This document shows positions 1-6,334 of a stretch of DNA of 7,723 nucleotides, one piece after another. Origin of the DNA: a bacterium (lineage in GTDB: Bacteria > DYJV01 > JALVYZ01); NCBI GenBank assembly GCA_027037705.1, contig JALVYZ010000339.1, forward strand, positions 1-7,723, read 5' to 3'. The notes under the pieces are model-generated. The model was not told the DNA's origin, did no database searches, and saw only the letters and a program-made list of their open reading frames with translations. The position numbers and the translations under genes are program-made. Position 1 is the stretch's first letter, and the number at the start of each line of letters is the position of its first letter.

Positions 1-1013
1 TCTCAATTATCAGAAATAAGCCTGTAAAAGATAAAATAAAAGTTTGGTTCCCTCATGATAAATACTTTGAATTTCAAGCATTCAGTATAAAAAAAATATC
101 TAAAAATTCATTTGAGGTTATAATAAAGAAATTTGCAGGAGATGATCCAGATATTACTAATGGAGCTTTAATAGGAGCAAAAGTTACTTATTACCCAGAA
201 AATTTTTTAAAAATATCAATAACAGGTGGAGAAGGAATTGGAAAGGTCACTAAACCTGGTCTTCCTGTAAAAATTGGAGAATATGCAATAAACCCTATTC
301 CTAAATTAATGATTGAAAAAAATATAAAAGAGATAGTCAATTCTGGAATAGTTGAAGTAGAGATCTTTGTAAAAGATGGTAAAAAATTAGCAAAAAAAAC
401 ATTAAATGAAAAACTTGGTATTATTGGAGGGATTTCAATTCTTGGGACAACAGGAATAGTGAAGCCAGTATCAACTGAAGCGTGGCTTGAAACAATAAAA
501 ATTGAAATGAATGTCGCAAAAGCCTGTGGTTTAAATGAAATTGTTTTAGTAACTGGAAGGACAACTGAAAATATTTTAAAAAAAGAGTATAACTTTAAAG
601 ATGAAGCATATGTAACAATAGGAGATCATATTGGCTTTTCTTTAAAAGAAGCAGCAAGAAAAAAATTCAATCATATTTTTTTAGCAGGAATGTTTGGTAA
701 ATTTACAAAAATTGCATCTGGAGAGTTTCAAACTCATGTAAAAAATTCAACTCTTTTTATAAATAAACTTGCAGACTTTTTTCTTGAATTTAATAAAAAT
801 TATGATAAAAATTTTATTAAAATAATTAAAGATTCTGTTACAGCAAGAAATGTTTTTGAAGAAGCACTAAAGAAAGGATACAAGGATTTTTTACAATTTG
901 TAACAGATAAAGTTTGTGAAAATTGTTTTAAATTTATTAATAGAAAAGTTAAAATAACAGCAATATTAGTAGGTTTTAGTGGAGGAATAATTGCAACATC
1001 AACAAAAAATTAA
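1..1013 (+). CDS. cbiD: Cobalt-precorrin-5B (C1)-methyltransferase CbiD, 5'-truncated by the window edge
   Basis: CbiD uses S-adenosylmethionine to methylate C1 of cobalt-precorrin-5B, giving cobalt-precorrin-6A in the anaerobic (early cobalt insertion) cobalamin pathway in the cytoplasm. The reading frame is open from the left edge (first full codon at position 3), so the internal ATG at 309 is not the true start. It yields 336 residues. Against a usual CbiD length of about 360, only some 25 N-terminal residues (the usual GYTTGTCA-type region) should be missing. Visible family motifs are GDDPDITNGA (fragment residues 46-55), the glycine-rich GGEGIGKVTKPGL segment, and GEYAINPIPKLMI just after it. 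A central GTTGIVKPVS segment and a late LAGMFGKFTKIA segment also fit CbiD. The 3' end overlaps cbiET by 23 nt, and the cbiET ribosome binding site lies within this gene. Identity is secure; the start and promoter are outside the window. Confidence 0.95.
   Translation, partial: SIIRNKPVKDKIKVWFPHDKYFEFQAFSIKKISKNSFEVIIKKFAGDDPDITNGALIGAKVTYYPENFLKISITGGEGIGKVTKPGLPVKIGEYAINPIPKLMIEKNIKEIVNSGIVEVEIFVKDGKKLAKKTLNEKLGIIGGISILGTTGIVKPVSTEAWLETIKIEMNVAKACGLNEIVLVTGRTTENILKKEYNFKDEAYVTIGDHIGFSLKEAARKKFNHIFLAGMFGKFTKIASGEFQTHVKNSTLFINKLADFFLEFNKNYDKNFIKIIKDSVTARNVFEEALKKGYKDFLQFVTDKVCENCFKFINRKVKITAILVGFSGGIIATSTKN
981..986 (+). promoter_or_regulatory. Shine-Dalgarno site for the TTG start of cbiET
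   Basis: A GGAGGA motif lies 4 nt before the TTG at 991, inside the last codons of cbiD. It is the reason for accepting a TTG start: the N-terminal strand of the CbiE domain (KINVVGIGP) begins only six residues later, and there is no ATG in that stretch. Confidence 0.8.
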
Positions 1014-2178
1014 TGTTGTTGGAATTGGTCCCAAAGGGGAATGTCTAAATTATGAGCTTATTGAAAAGGCAAAGATTTTAGCAGGAGGAAAAAGATTATT
1101 AGATTTTTTTCCTGAAGTAAAAGCTGAAAAAATCGTTCTTGATAAAAATATAAGAGAAAAACTTCAAAAATTAAAAAATTCAAATTCTAAAATAGTTATT
1201 TTGGCTTCTGGAGATCCACTTTTTTTTGGAATTGGAAAATTATTAATTGAAATTTTTGGAAAAGATAACCTTGAATTTATCCCATATCTAAATTCTGTCC
1301 AACTTTTATGTTCAAAAGCAAAAGTTAATTATGAAGATTTTATTAATGTTTCAATTCATGGGAGAAAAATTGATGAAACAACTATTGGTAAAATAAAATT
1401 TAATAAAAAAATAGCTATCTTAACAGATAAAAAAAACAATATAAATATACTTGCAAAAAATCTATTAAAATATTTGTCTGAAAATAGTAAAGTTATTCTT
1501 GGACAGATGATAGGGACTGAAAAAGAAAAAATTTTATTTACAAATATAAAAAATTTATTAAACATAACTCCTTCAGAACTTGATACTGTCCTAATTTTTA
1601 ATGATAATGTTTTTAATATTAAATTTGGGCTTCATGAAAATAATTACTTTCATGAAAAAGGGTTGATTACAAAAAAAGAAATTAGAGCTATTACTTTATC
1701 TTATCTTGAATTGAATAAAGATTCTATTTTATGGGATATAGGTGCTGGATCTGGTTCTATTTCAGTAGAAGCATCAAGTTTATGTTATTCTGGAAAAATT
1801 TACTCCATTGAAAAAAACAATGAAAGAATAAATATGATTAAAAAAAATATTCAAAAATTTAAATGTCATAATGTAAATGTTATTGAAGGAGTAGCTCCAG
1901 AAGTTCTAAAAAACATAGAAAAAGCAGATAGAGTTTTCATTGGTGGTGCTCACAATTTAGATGAACTATTATCATTTTTAAAACAAAAAATAAAAGGAAT
2001 AGTTGTGGCGAATTTTGTTTTAATAGAAAAACTATATAAATTTATTGAATTTTGTACAAAAAATAATATAAAATTTGAAGTTAGCTCTATTCAAGCAAGT
2101 AATTTAAAAAACATAAAAGGTGGATACTATTTTAAAAGTCAAAATTTAATTTATATTGCTAAATTAATATTAAGGTGA
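991..2178 (+). CDS. cbiET: Fused CbiE-CbiT: cobalt-precorrin-7 (C5)- / cobalt-precorrin-6B (C15)-methyltransferase (decarboxylating)
   Basis: This bifunctional SAM enzyme (CobL-type fusion, 395 aa, the usual length) methylates C15 with loss of the C12 acetate carboxyl (CbiT half) and methylates C5 (CbiE half) of the corrin ring. The CbiE half, about residues 1-205, is a tetrapyrrole-methylase fold with VVGIGP (9-14), the ASGDP SAM-binding loop (72-76) and IHGR (122-125). The CbiT half, about 215-395, is a Rossmann methyltransferase with KGLITKKEIRA (223-233), motif I DIGAGSGSISVEA (249-261) and the acidic ribose-binding E274 in YSIEKN. The glycine-rich motif often written GGSGG in CbiT reads GGAHN here (318-322). 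Translation starts at TTG 991 and overlaps cbiD by 23 nt, so the two are probably translationally coupled. The order cbiD-cbiET is typical of anaerobic B12 operons. Confidence 0.95.
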   Translation: MQHQQKINVVGIGPKGECLNYELIEKAKILAGGKRLLDFFPEVKAEKIVLDKNIREKLQKLKNSNSKIVILASGDPLFFGIGKLLIEIFGKDNLEFIPYLNSVQLLCSKAKVNYEDFINVSIHGRKIDETTIGKIKFNKKIAILTDKKNNINILAKNLLKYLSENSKVILGQMIGTEKEKILFTNIKNLLNITPSELDTVLIFNDNVFNIKFGLHENNYFHEKGLITKKEIRAITLSYLELNKDSILWDIGAGSGSISVEASSLCYSGKIYSIEKNNERINMIKKNIQKFKCHNVNVIEGVAPEVLKNIEKADRVFIGGAHNLDELLSFLKQKIKGIVVANFVLIEKLYKFIEFCTKNNIKFEVSSIQASNLKNIKGGYYFKSQNLIYIAKLILR

Positions 2179-2182
2179 AAAA

Positions 2183-2545
2183 ATGGATAAAAAAATTATT
2201 CTTGGCGGCTGGAATGATAGTGAATTAAATAAAATTTTCAACCTATCTAATGAAGTAAAATATATAACTGTTAATAATTCAAATTTAAATGACACAATTA
2301 ATGAAATTCTAAGTAGAAATTTAACAGATAATGATGGAGAACAATTATATGAAAAAATTGTAATTTTTCATATGTTTACTAAAGAAGAAGTATTTGACTT
2401 TATAAAAAAATTTAAAAATTTAAAACTACAATATCCTATATTTGCTGTAGTAACAGAACATTCCATAAATTGGAAATTAAGCTATTTATTAGAACATTTA
2501 ATTGAAGAAAGAGAATATTTCAGGAAAAGAAAAAAAGATCAATAA
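2183..2545 (+). CDS. Small DUF3783-like protein at the end of the cobalamin operon
   Basis: This 120-residue cytoplasmic protein has no signal peptide or membrane segment. I match it from memory, without a search, to the DUF3783 family of small proteins of unknown function. The match rests on the C-terminal pattern PIFAVVTEHSINWKLSYLLE (residues 85-104) followed by an acidic-basic helix (HLIEEREYFRKRKKDQ). The N-terminal half alternates short strands (KKIILGG, KYITVNN, EKIVIFHMF) with helices, suggesting a small alpha/beta fold. The ATG lies 4 nt after the cbiET stop, with an AAGGTG Shine-Dalgarno sequence at 2172-2177 overlapping that stop, so it is co-transcribed with cbiD-cbiET. The context hints at a link with corrinoid or anaerobic metabolism, but no catalytic residues can be named. 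Its last 7 nt overlap the 3' end of the convergent gene. Confidence 0.75.
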   Translation: MDKKIILGGWNDSELNKIFNLSNEVKYITVNNSNLNDTINEILSRNLTDNDGEQLYEKIVIFHMFTKEEVFDFIKKFKNLKLQYPIFAVVTEHSINWKLSYLLEHLIEEREYFRKRKKDQ

Positions 2546-4254
2546 CAAACTCTATTTTTTCCAGATCGTTTTGCTTCATAAAGTTTAATATCTGCTTTTT
2601 TAATTAACTCTTCTAAGCTTTCATTTTTTTCTCTCATTGCGACACCGAGGCTAATTGTAATTTTTTCTTTTTCAATAGGTGATTCCCATTTAATATTTTC
2701 TATAGCTTCTCTTATTCTTTCAGCTAACTTTATTAAATCTTCCTTATTTTTTATGATTAATAAAATTAAAAATTCCTCACCACCATATCTTACAATTATA
2801 TCACCTTGCCTTAGAACTTTTATTATTACTTCTGCGATTTTAGACAAAACTTTATCCCCTACATCGTGTCCATATGTATCATTTATATGTTTGAAATCAT
2901 CAATATCAATCATAATTGCGCCAATTTCAGACACCATATCTCTATCGTGTAAAGAAAAAAACCTATTTGATACTTCCATTAAAAAATACCTTGTATAACA
3001 CTTTGTTAACTGATCTTTTATAGATATATTATAGTATATATTTTTTTCTTTTATTAATTGTCGATTTTTTAGTTCTCTTTGGATAGCAACACTTAAAAAA
3101 TTAGAAATTTGAAACAAAACTCTTTCTAATTCTTTATCAACATTAATTTCTTTATCACTTTCTATTTTTAAAAAACCTATTATTTTTCGAGATTCTTTAT
3201 CTATAAAAGGAATGAATAAATTGTTTTTCTTAATAATAAAAAAGTTATTGTCTAATAAATATTTGTCTATTGTTATGTTTAAATACTTTAGAAAATCTTC
3301 TTTTTTTGAAATTTTTTCCCAAACAGTTGGAGTTTTGGAATTAAATGTTATATATTCATTGTCATAAAAAATGTAAAAATTTAAATCTTTATATTTAATT
3401 ATTTTACTCAATTCACCAGAAAAACTTTTTATCAATTCATTTAAATCTGTATAAGAAGCAATTATATTTATTAAATTTTTTAAAAAATCATTTAATATTC
3501 TTAATCTTTGAATTTCTGTTGAAGTTTCAGTTAATAAAAAGATACCACAATCTAAATCCTTTAGTTTTGATATTATCTTTTTAATTAAAGGCTTTCTAAT
3601 AATAGAACCATGCTGTGGAGCAATAATATCTATGTCTAATTTCTCAATTTTTTCAAGAGTATGTTGCAAAATTTCTTTTGAGGGCATATAATGAGAATGA
3701 AATTTAGCTATTGCTTCAAAATATGATTCATCTTTAGCAAATAAACTCCATTTTTCAGTAAAACCACCAAAAATATCACTTGAAAATAAAATTTTAGATT
3801 TTTCATCATATGTGCAAAAAGCTCCTGCAAAATGAAGATATGGAGTAAAAATAAATTTTAATCTTCTATCCCCTGCTAATATCTCCCAATTATTTTTTTC
3901 AACACATTCAATATTTAAATTTAAATCATAATGTTTTATTAATGCTATTGCCCTCCAGTGAGATAAAACTATTCCATCTTTTCTATTCCATTTTTTTTCA
4001 ATTGTTTTTAAAGATGCTGTAATATCAGGATCTTGATGATGGCAAATTATATATTTTATATTTTTAAATGGGATAATATGTTCAATCTTTTCTAATGTTT
4101 TATGAAATGTAATATTTGACCCAGGATCAATTAGAATAGAATTATTTCCATTTTCAATAAGATATACATGGCATTGGAATTGATCATTTTCTAAAACTTC
4201 ACCAACCCAGTAGATATTTTCTTTTATTTGTATCGGCAAATTCAGTCCTTTCAT
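2539..4254 (-). CDS. ODP-type diiron (metallo-beta-lactamase fold) - GAF-like - GGDEF diguanylate cyclase
   Basis: This soluble 571-residue protein has three regions. Residues 1-235 are a metallo-beta-lactamase fold of the flavodiiron/ODP kind. Candidate metal ligands are H73, D75 and D77 (HQDPD), H141 (YLHFAGAF), D160 (FSSDIFGG) and H215 (PQHGS). Compared with the FprA pattern H-x-E-x-D-H, the Glu is Asp75 and the last His is Ile78. No flavodoxin domain follows, so it cannot be a complete flavodiiron reductase. Residues ~255-395 look like a GAF domain (FIPFIDKESRKIIGFLKIES). Residues ~412-571 are a GGDEF domain with DQLTKCYTR, D450/D452/D453 (MIDIDDF), an active-site RYGGEEF (489-495) and an RxxD inhibitory site (R482-D485), so it should make c-di-GMP from GTP and be product-inhibited. 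Iron, O2, NO or redox sensing is inferred from ODP proteins. The start has a weak AGG 5 nt upstream. Confidence 0.88.
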   Translation of the reverse strand: MKGLNLPIQIKENIYWVGEVLENDQFQCHVYLIENGNNSILIDPGSNITFHKTLEKIEHIIPFKNIKYIICHHQDPDITASLKTIEKKWNRKDGIVLSHWRAIALIKHYDLNLNIECVEKNNWEILAGDRRLKFIFTPYLHFAGAFCTYDEKSKILFSSDIFGGFTEKWSLFAKDESYFEAIAKFHSHYMPSKEILQHTLEKIEKLDIDIIAPQHGSIIRKPLIKKIISKLKDLDCGIFLLTETSTEIQRLRILNDFLKNLINIIASYTDLNELIKSFSGELSKIIKYKDLNFYIFYDNEYITFNSKTPTVWEKISKKEDFLKYLNITIDKYLLDNNFFIIKKNNLFIPFIDKESRKIIGFLKIESDKEINVDKELERVLFQISNFLSVAIQRELKNRQLIKEKNIYYNISIKDQLTKCYTRYFLMEVSNRFFSLHDRDMVSEIGAIMIDIDDFKHINDTYGHDVGDKVLSKIAEVIIKVLRQGDIIVRYGGEEFLILLIIKNKEDLIKLAERIREAIENIKWESPIEKEKITISLGVAMREKNESLEELIKKADIKLYEAKRSGKNRVCY

Positions 4255-4280
4255 GGAAACCTATTTAAAATATTAAAATT

Positions 4281-4306
4281 TTGTTATATAACAATTTTAA
4301 AATTGT
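4281..4306. repeat. Two abutting perfect palindromes, possible operator
   Basis: TTGTTATATAACAA (4281-4294) is a perfect 14-bp dyad. ACAATTTTAAAATTGT (4291-4306) is a perfect 16-bp dyad sharing its first four bases with the end of the former. Both lie in the divergent intergenic region, 27-52 bp upstream of the minus-strand ATG at 4254, and overlap the candidate promoter there. The first has the TTGNT-N4-ANCAA shape of CRP/FNR-family sites, but that assignment is a guess. In DNA this AT-rich, short dyads also arise by chance. Confidence 0.4.
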
Positions 4307-4309
4307 CAA
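4283..4309 (-). promoter_or_regulatory. Candidate sigma-70 type promoter for the diiron-GGDEF gene
   Basis: On the minus strand, a perfect -35 TTGACA (4309 down to 4304) is followed after 15 bp by TATAAC (4288 down to 4283). Transcription would begin near 4275, about 20 nt before the ATG. The spacer is shorter than the preferred 17 bp, and AT-rich DNA offers many -10-like hexamers, so this is a candidate only. The -10 lies inside the 14-bp palindrome, a position suited to repression. Confidence 0.4.
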
Positions 4310-4322
4310 TAAATTTTTAATA

Positions 4323-4338
4323 TGTTTCACGCGAAACA
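4323..4338. promoter_or_regulatory. parS-like ParB (Spo0J) binding site
   Basis: TGTTTCACGCGAAACA matches the widespread bacterial chromosomal parS consensus TGTTTCACGTGAAACA at 15 of 16 positions. The one change (T to C in the right half) breaks perfect symmetry; the only unpaired positions are the seventh and tenth. A G+C-containing near-palindrome is conspicuous in this AT-rich spacer. Chromosomal parS sites usually lie near the replication origin, often but not always by parAB, and no parAB is in view. An alternative is an operator for one of the flanking divergent genes, since it lies about 47 bp before the HD gene ATG. Confidence 0.6.
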
Positions 4339-4384
4339 TTTCTAACGAACTTGCATATTTATATAAAATTTGTTAAAAATAAGT

Positions 4385-5038
4385 ATGTTAAATTGTATCT
4401 TTTGCGAAAAAAATATAAAAAACATTACAACTAAAACAATTGAGTGTGATAACTGCAACAATCTATTCCCAAATTTAACATTTACTAATTATAAAGAATT
4501 ATGGGAAGATTTTATTGATAAGTATCTTTCTTCAATTCCTCAGATTTTCCCTTATACAGTTGCTTTTAAAATGAAAGGATATTTTGAAAATGATTTTAAA
4601 AGAATATTCCATGCTTTGAATGTTGCTAACTTTGCATATTTTATAGCTAAAAAAGAAAATGGTGATTTAAATGTTGTTTTATGTTGCGGTTATCTCCATG
4701 ATATTGGAATTAAAAATTCTGAATTGAAATACAACTCAAGTGCTCCAAAATATCAAGAGATTGAAGGCCCACCTGTTGCTGAAGAAATTTTATCAAAATT
4801 AAAAGCTCCAGAAAAGTTAATAAGAGAAGTTTGTAATATAATTGGACATCATCATTCTCCTAAAGAAGTCGAAACAATAAATTTCAAATGCTTATATGAT
4901 GCAGATTTAATTCAAAACTGGATTGATGGGATAAAAGAAAGGAATGTTAAACCACAAAATATTGATAAGATATTGAATCTTTTTTATACTGAAACTGGGA
5001 AAAAATTAATAAAAAATATATTTCAAAATGTTCAATAA
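4385..5038 (+). CDS. HD-domain phosphohydrolase with N-terminal Cys4 (zinc-ribbon-like) knuckle
   Basis: This is a putative metal-dependent phosphohydrolase of 217 residues. Residues 4-24 contain two CxxC pairs (C4/C7 and C21/C24), likely a small zinc ribbon. The HD domain spans about residues 70-180, with H76 (FHALNV), the H105-D106 doublet in YLHDIGI, H155-H157 (IGHHHSP) and a late Asp (D172 or D174 in YDADLI), as expected of metal ligands. The segment KYQEIEGPPVAEEIL (122-136) resembles small HD proteins I associate with anaerobic proteobacteria. The substrate is unknown. It lacks the GYP signature, so it is not an HD-GYP c-di-GMP phosphodiesterase. I chose ATG 4385; an in-frame TTG at 4370 would add five residues but has no ribosome site. 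A TATAAA at 4362-4367 could be its -10, implying a very short leader. Its last 11 nt overlap the dGTPase gene, indicating co-translation. Confidence 0.8.
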   Translation: MLNCIFCEKNIKNITTKTIECDNCNNLFPNLTFTNYKELWEDFIDKYLSSIPQIFPYTVAFKMKGYFENDFKRIFHALNVANFAYFIAKKENGDLNVVLCCGYLHDIGIKNSELKYNSSAPKYQEIEGPPVAEEILSKLKAPEKLIREVCNIIGHHHSPKEVETINFKCLYDADLIQNWIDGIKERNVKPQNIDKILNLFYTETGKKLIKNIFQNVQ

Positions 5039-6152
5039 AAAACTTGCAAAATTCGCTGCAAAAAGTTCTAATTCAAAAGGAAGACTCTATCCTGAAAAAA
5101 TGAAAGATAATCGTTTTGAATTTGAACGGGATAGAGACAGAATTATACATTCAAAAGCTTTTAGAAAACTTGAATATAAAACTCAGGTTTTTATTGTCCA
5201 TGCAGGAGACTCATACAGAACAAGGCTTACTCATTCTTTAGAAGTAGCACAAATTGCAAGAGGAATTGCAAGAAGAATAGGGCTAAATGAAGATTTAGCT
5301 GAGGCAATAGCTTTAGCTCATGATGTAGGACACACTCCTTTTGGCCATAATGGAGAATATAAATTAAATGAATTGATGCAAAAATATGGTGGATTTGAAC
5401 ATAATTTGCAAAGCTTTAGAATTTTATCAGAGCTTGAAAAAAGATATCCTGATTTCAATGGATTAAATTTAACATTTGAAACACTTGAAGGTCTTGTAAA
5501 ACACTCATCTCAATATGATAATCCAAATCCAATGGGAATGCATCTTGATTTTTTTGAACTTGATAAAAGTCCAACATTAGAAGCACAATTAATTGATTTA
5601 GCAGATGAGATAGCATACAACAATCACGATATTGATGATGGATTAGAATCAGGATTAATAAATTTTGATGATTTATATGAAAATGTTACATTATGGAGAG
5701 AAGCTGTTAATAAAGTTAAAAAATTTTATGGAGAAATAGAGAAGAAAATATTAATATTCCGTGCAGTAAGTTTTCTGATTTCAAAATTCATTGAAGATCT
5801 TGTTGAAACAACATTAGATAAGATTAAAAAAAATAAAATTGAAACACTTGAAGATGTAAGAAACTTTAAAGAAAATCTTGTACAATTTAGCGTTGATATG
5901 CAAAAGAAAAATAAAGAGTTAAAAAATTTTCTTTACAACAATCTATATACACATCCTCAAGTTATGCAAATGAAAATAAAAGCTGAAAAGGTTATTGAAA
6001 CTTTGTTTTATTCAATTAAAAAATATCCAAAACTATTACCCTATGAATATTATAAAAATATAGATAAATATTCACTTGAAAGAGTAATTGCTGACTATAT
6101 TGCAGATATGACAGATAGATCTGCTCTTTTATTATATGAAAAATTGAAATAG
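5028..6152 (+). CDS. dgt: dGTPase-family deoxyguanosine triphosphate triphosphohydrolase-like protein
   Basis: This cytoplasmic HD-superfamily enzyme is expected to hydrolyse dGTP (or other dNTPs) to the deoxynucleoside and triphosphate. At 374 aa it fits the shorter dGTPase-like class rather than the ~500-aa E. coli Dgt. Diagnostic features are the N-terminal SNSKGRLYPE, FERDRDRIIHSKAFRKLEYK (32-51), YRTRLTHSLEVAQIAR (63-78, metal ligand H69), AHDVGHTPFGHNGE (97-110, H98-D99, H102, H107), FEHN with H125, LADEIAYNNHDIDDG (191-205, D193), and the C-terminal DYIADMTDRSAL (356-367). All HD metal ligands are present, so it should be active. It starts 11 nt inside the end of the HD-domain gene, with no clear Shine-Dalgarno of its own, so translational coupling is likely. 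Roles are dNTP pool control, with phage-defence functions known for some relatives; nothing here decides between them. Confidence 0.92.
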   Translation: MFNKKLAKFAAKSSNSKGRLYPEKMKDNRFEFERDRDRIIHSKAFRKLEYKTQVFIVHAGDSYRTRLTHSLEVAQIARGIARRIGLNEDLAEAIALAHDVGHTPFGHNGEYKLNELMQKYGGFEHNLQSFRILSELEKRYPDFNGLNLTFETLEGLVKHSSQYDNPNPMGMHLDFFELDKSPTLEAQLIDLADEIAYNNHDIDDGLESGLINFDDLYENVTLWREAVNKVKKFYGEIEKKILIFRAVSFLISKFIEDLVETTLDKIKKNKIETLEDVRNFKENLVQFSVDMQKKNKELKNFLYNNLYTHPQVMQMKIKAEKVIETLFYSIKKYPKLLPYEYYKNIDKYSLERVIADYIADMTDRSALLLYEKLK

Positions 6153-6225
6153 TATAATTTTTTATACAGCAATTTTCAAAGAATAATTAATGTAGATTTT
6201 TTTAAACTTTACAATAAAAAATTTT

Positions 6226-6296
6226 ACTATTCTTATTTAATTAAAGTTTCATATTTAATAAATAGCTATTAATAAATCAGAATTGTAACTATTCTT
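6226..6296 (+). repeat. Direct repeats ACTATTCTT, possible activator (UAS) sites
   Basis: ACTATTCTT occurs at 6226-6234 and 6288-6296, 62 bp apart, and AAAGAAT (6178-6184) is the reverse complement of ATTCTTT at 6291-6297. They lie about 40-160 bp upstream of the -24 element, within the range where sigma-54 enhancer-binding proteins bind. The repeats are short and AT-rich, so chance is a real alternative. Confidence 0.25.
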
Positions 6297-6334
6297 TTAC
6301 TTTGGTAATGAGTTTAAAGAGATTAAAATTAAAT

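Noticed and set aside
309-311. ATG as start of a short cbiD
   Set aside because: The same frame is open to the left edge and encodes conserved CbiD motifs (GDDPDIT and GGEGIGKVTKPGL) upstream of this codon.
1356-1565. 69-codon open frame on the minus strand
   Set aside because: It lies entirely inside cbiET, opposite well-conserved CbiE sequence. Its Phe/Ile-rich translation is the usual antisense reading of AT-rich coding DNA.
2753-2998. 81-codon open frame on the plus strand
   Set aside because: It is antisense to the GGDEF domain, including the GGEEF and DIDDF motifs, and has no ribosome site.
4281-4294. Rex operator
   Set aside because: The Rex consensus is an 18-bp TTGTTAA-N4-TTAACAA type site. 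This dyad is 14 bp and lacks the spacer.
4370-4372. TTG start for the HD-domain protein
   Set aside because: It has no Shine-Dalgarno sequence and only adds LKIS-type residues before the ATG at 4385, which directly precedes the first CxxC pair. The predicted -10 at 4362-4367 would also leave it almost no leader.
4385-5038. HD-GYP c-di-GMP phosphodiesterase partner of the divergent diguanylate cyclase
   Set aside because: The tempting pairing fails because the protein lacks the GYP signature and its surrounding residues. It is a plain HD domain.
6152-6167. Rho-independent terminator after the dGTPase gene
   Set aside because: The GTATAA/TTATAC stem has six weak pairs and is not followed by a U-tract.
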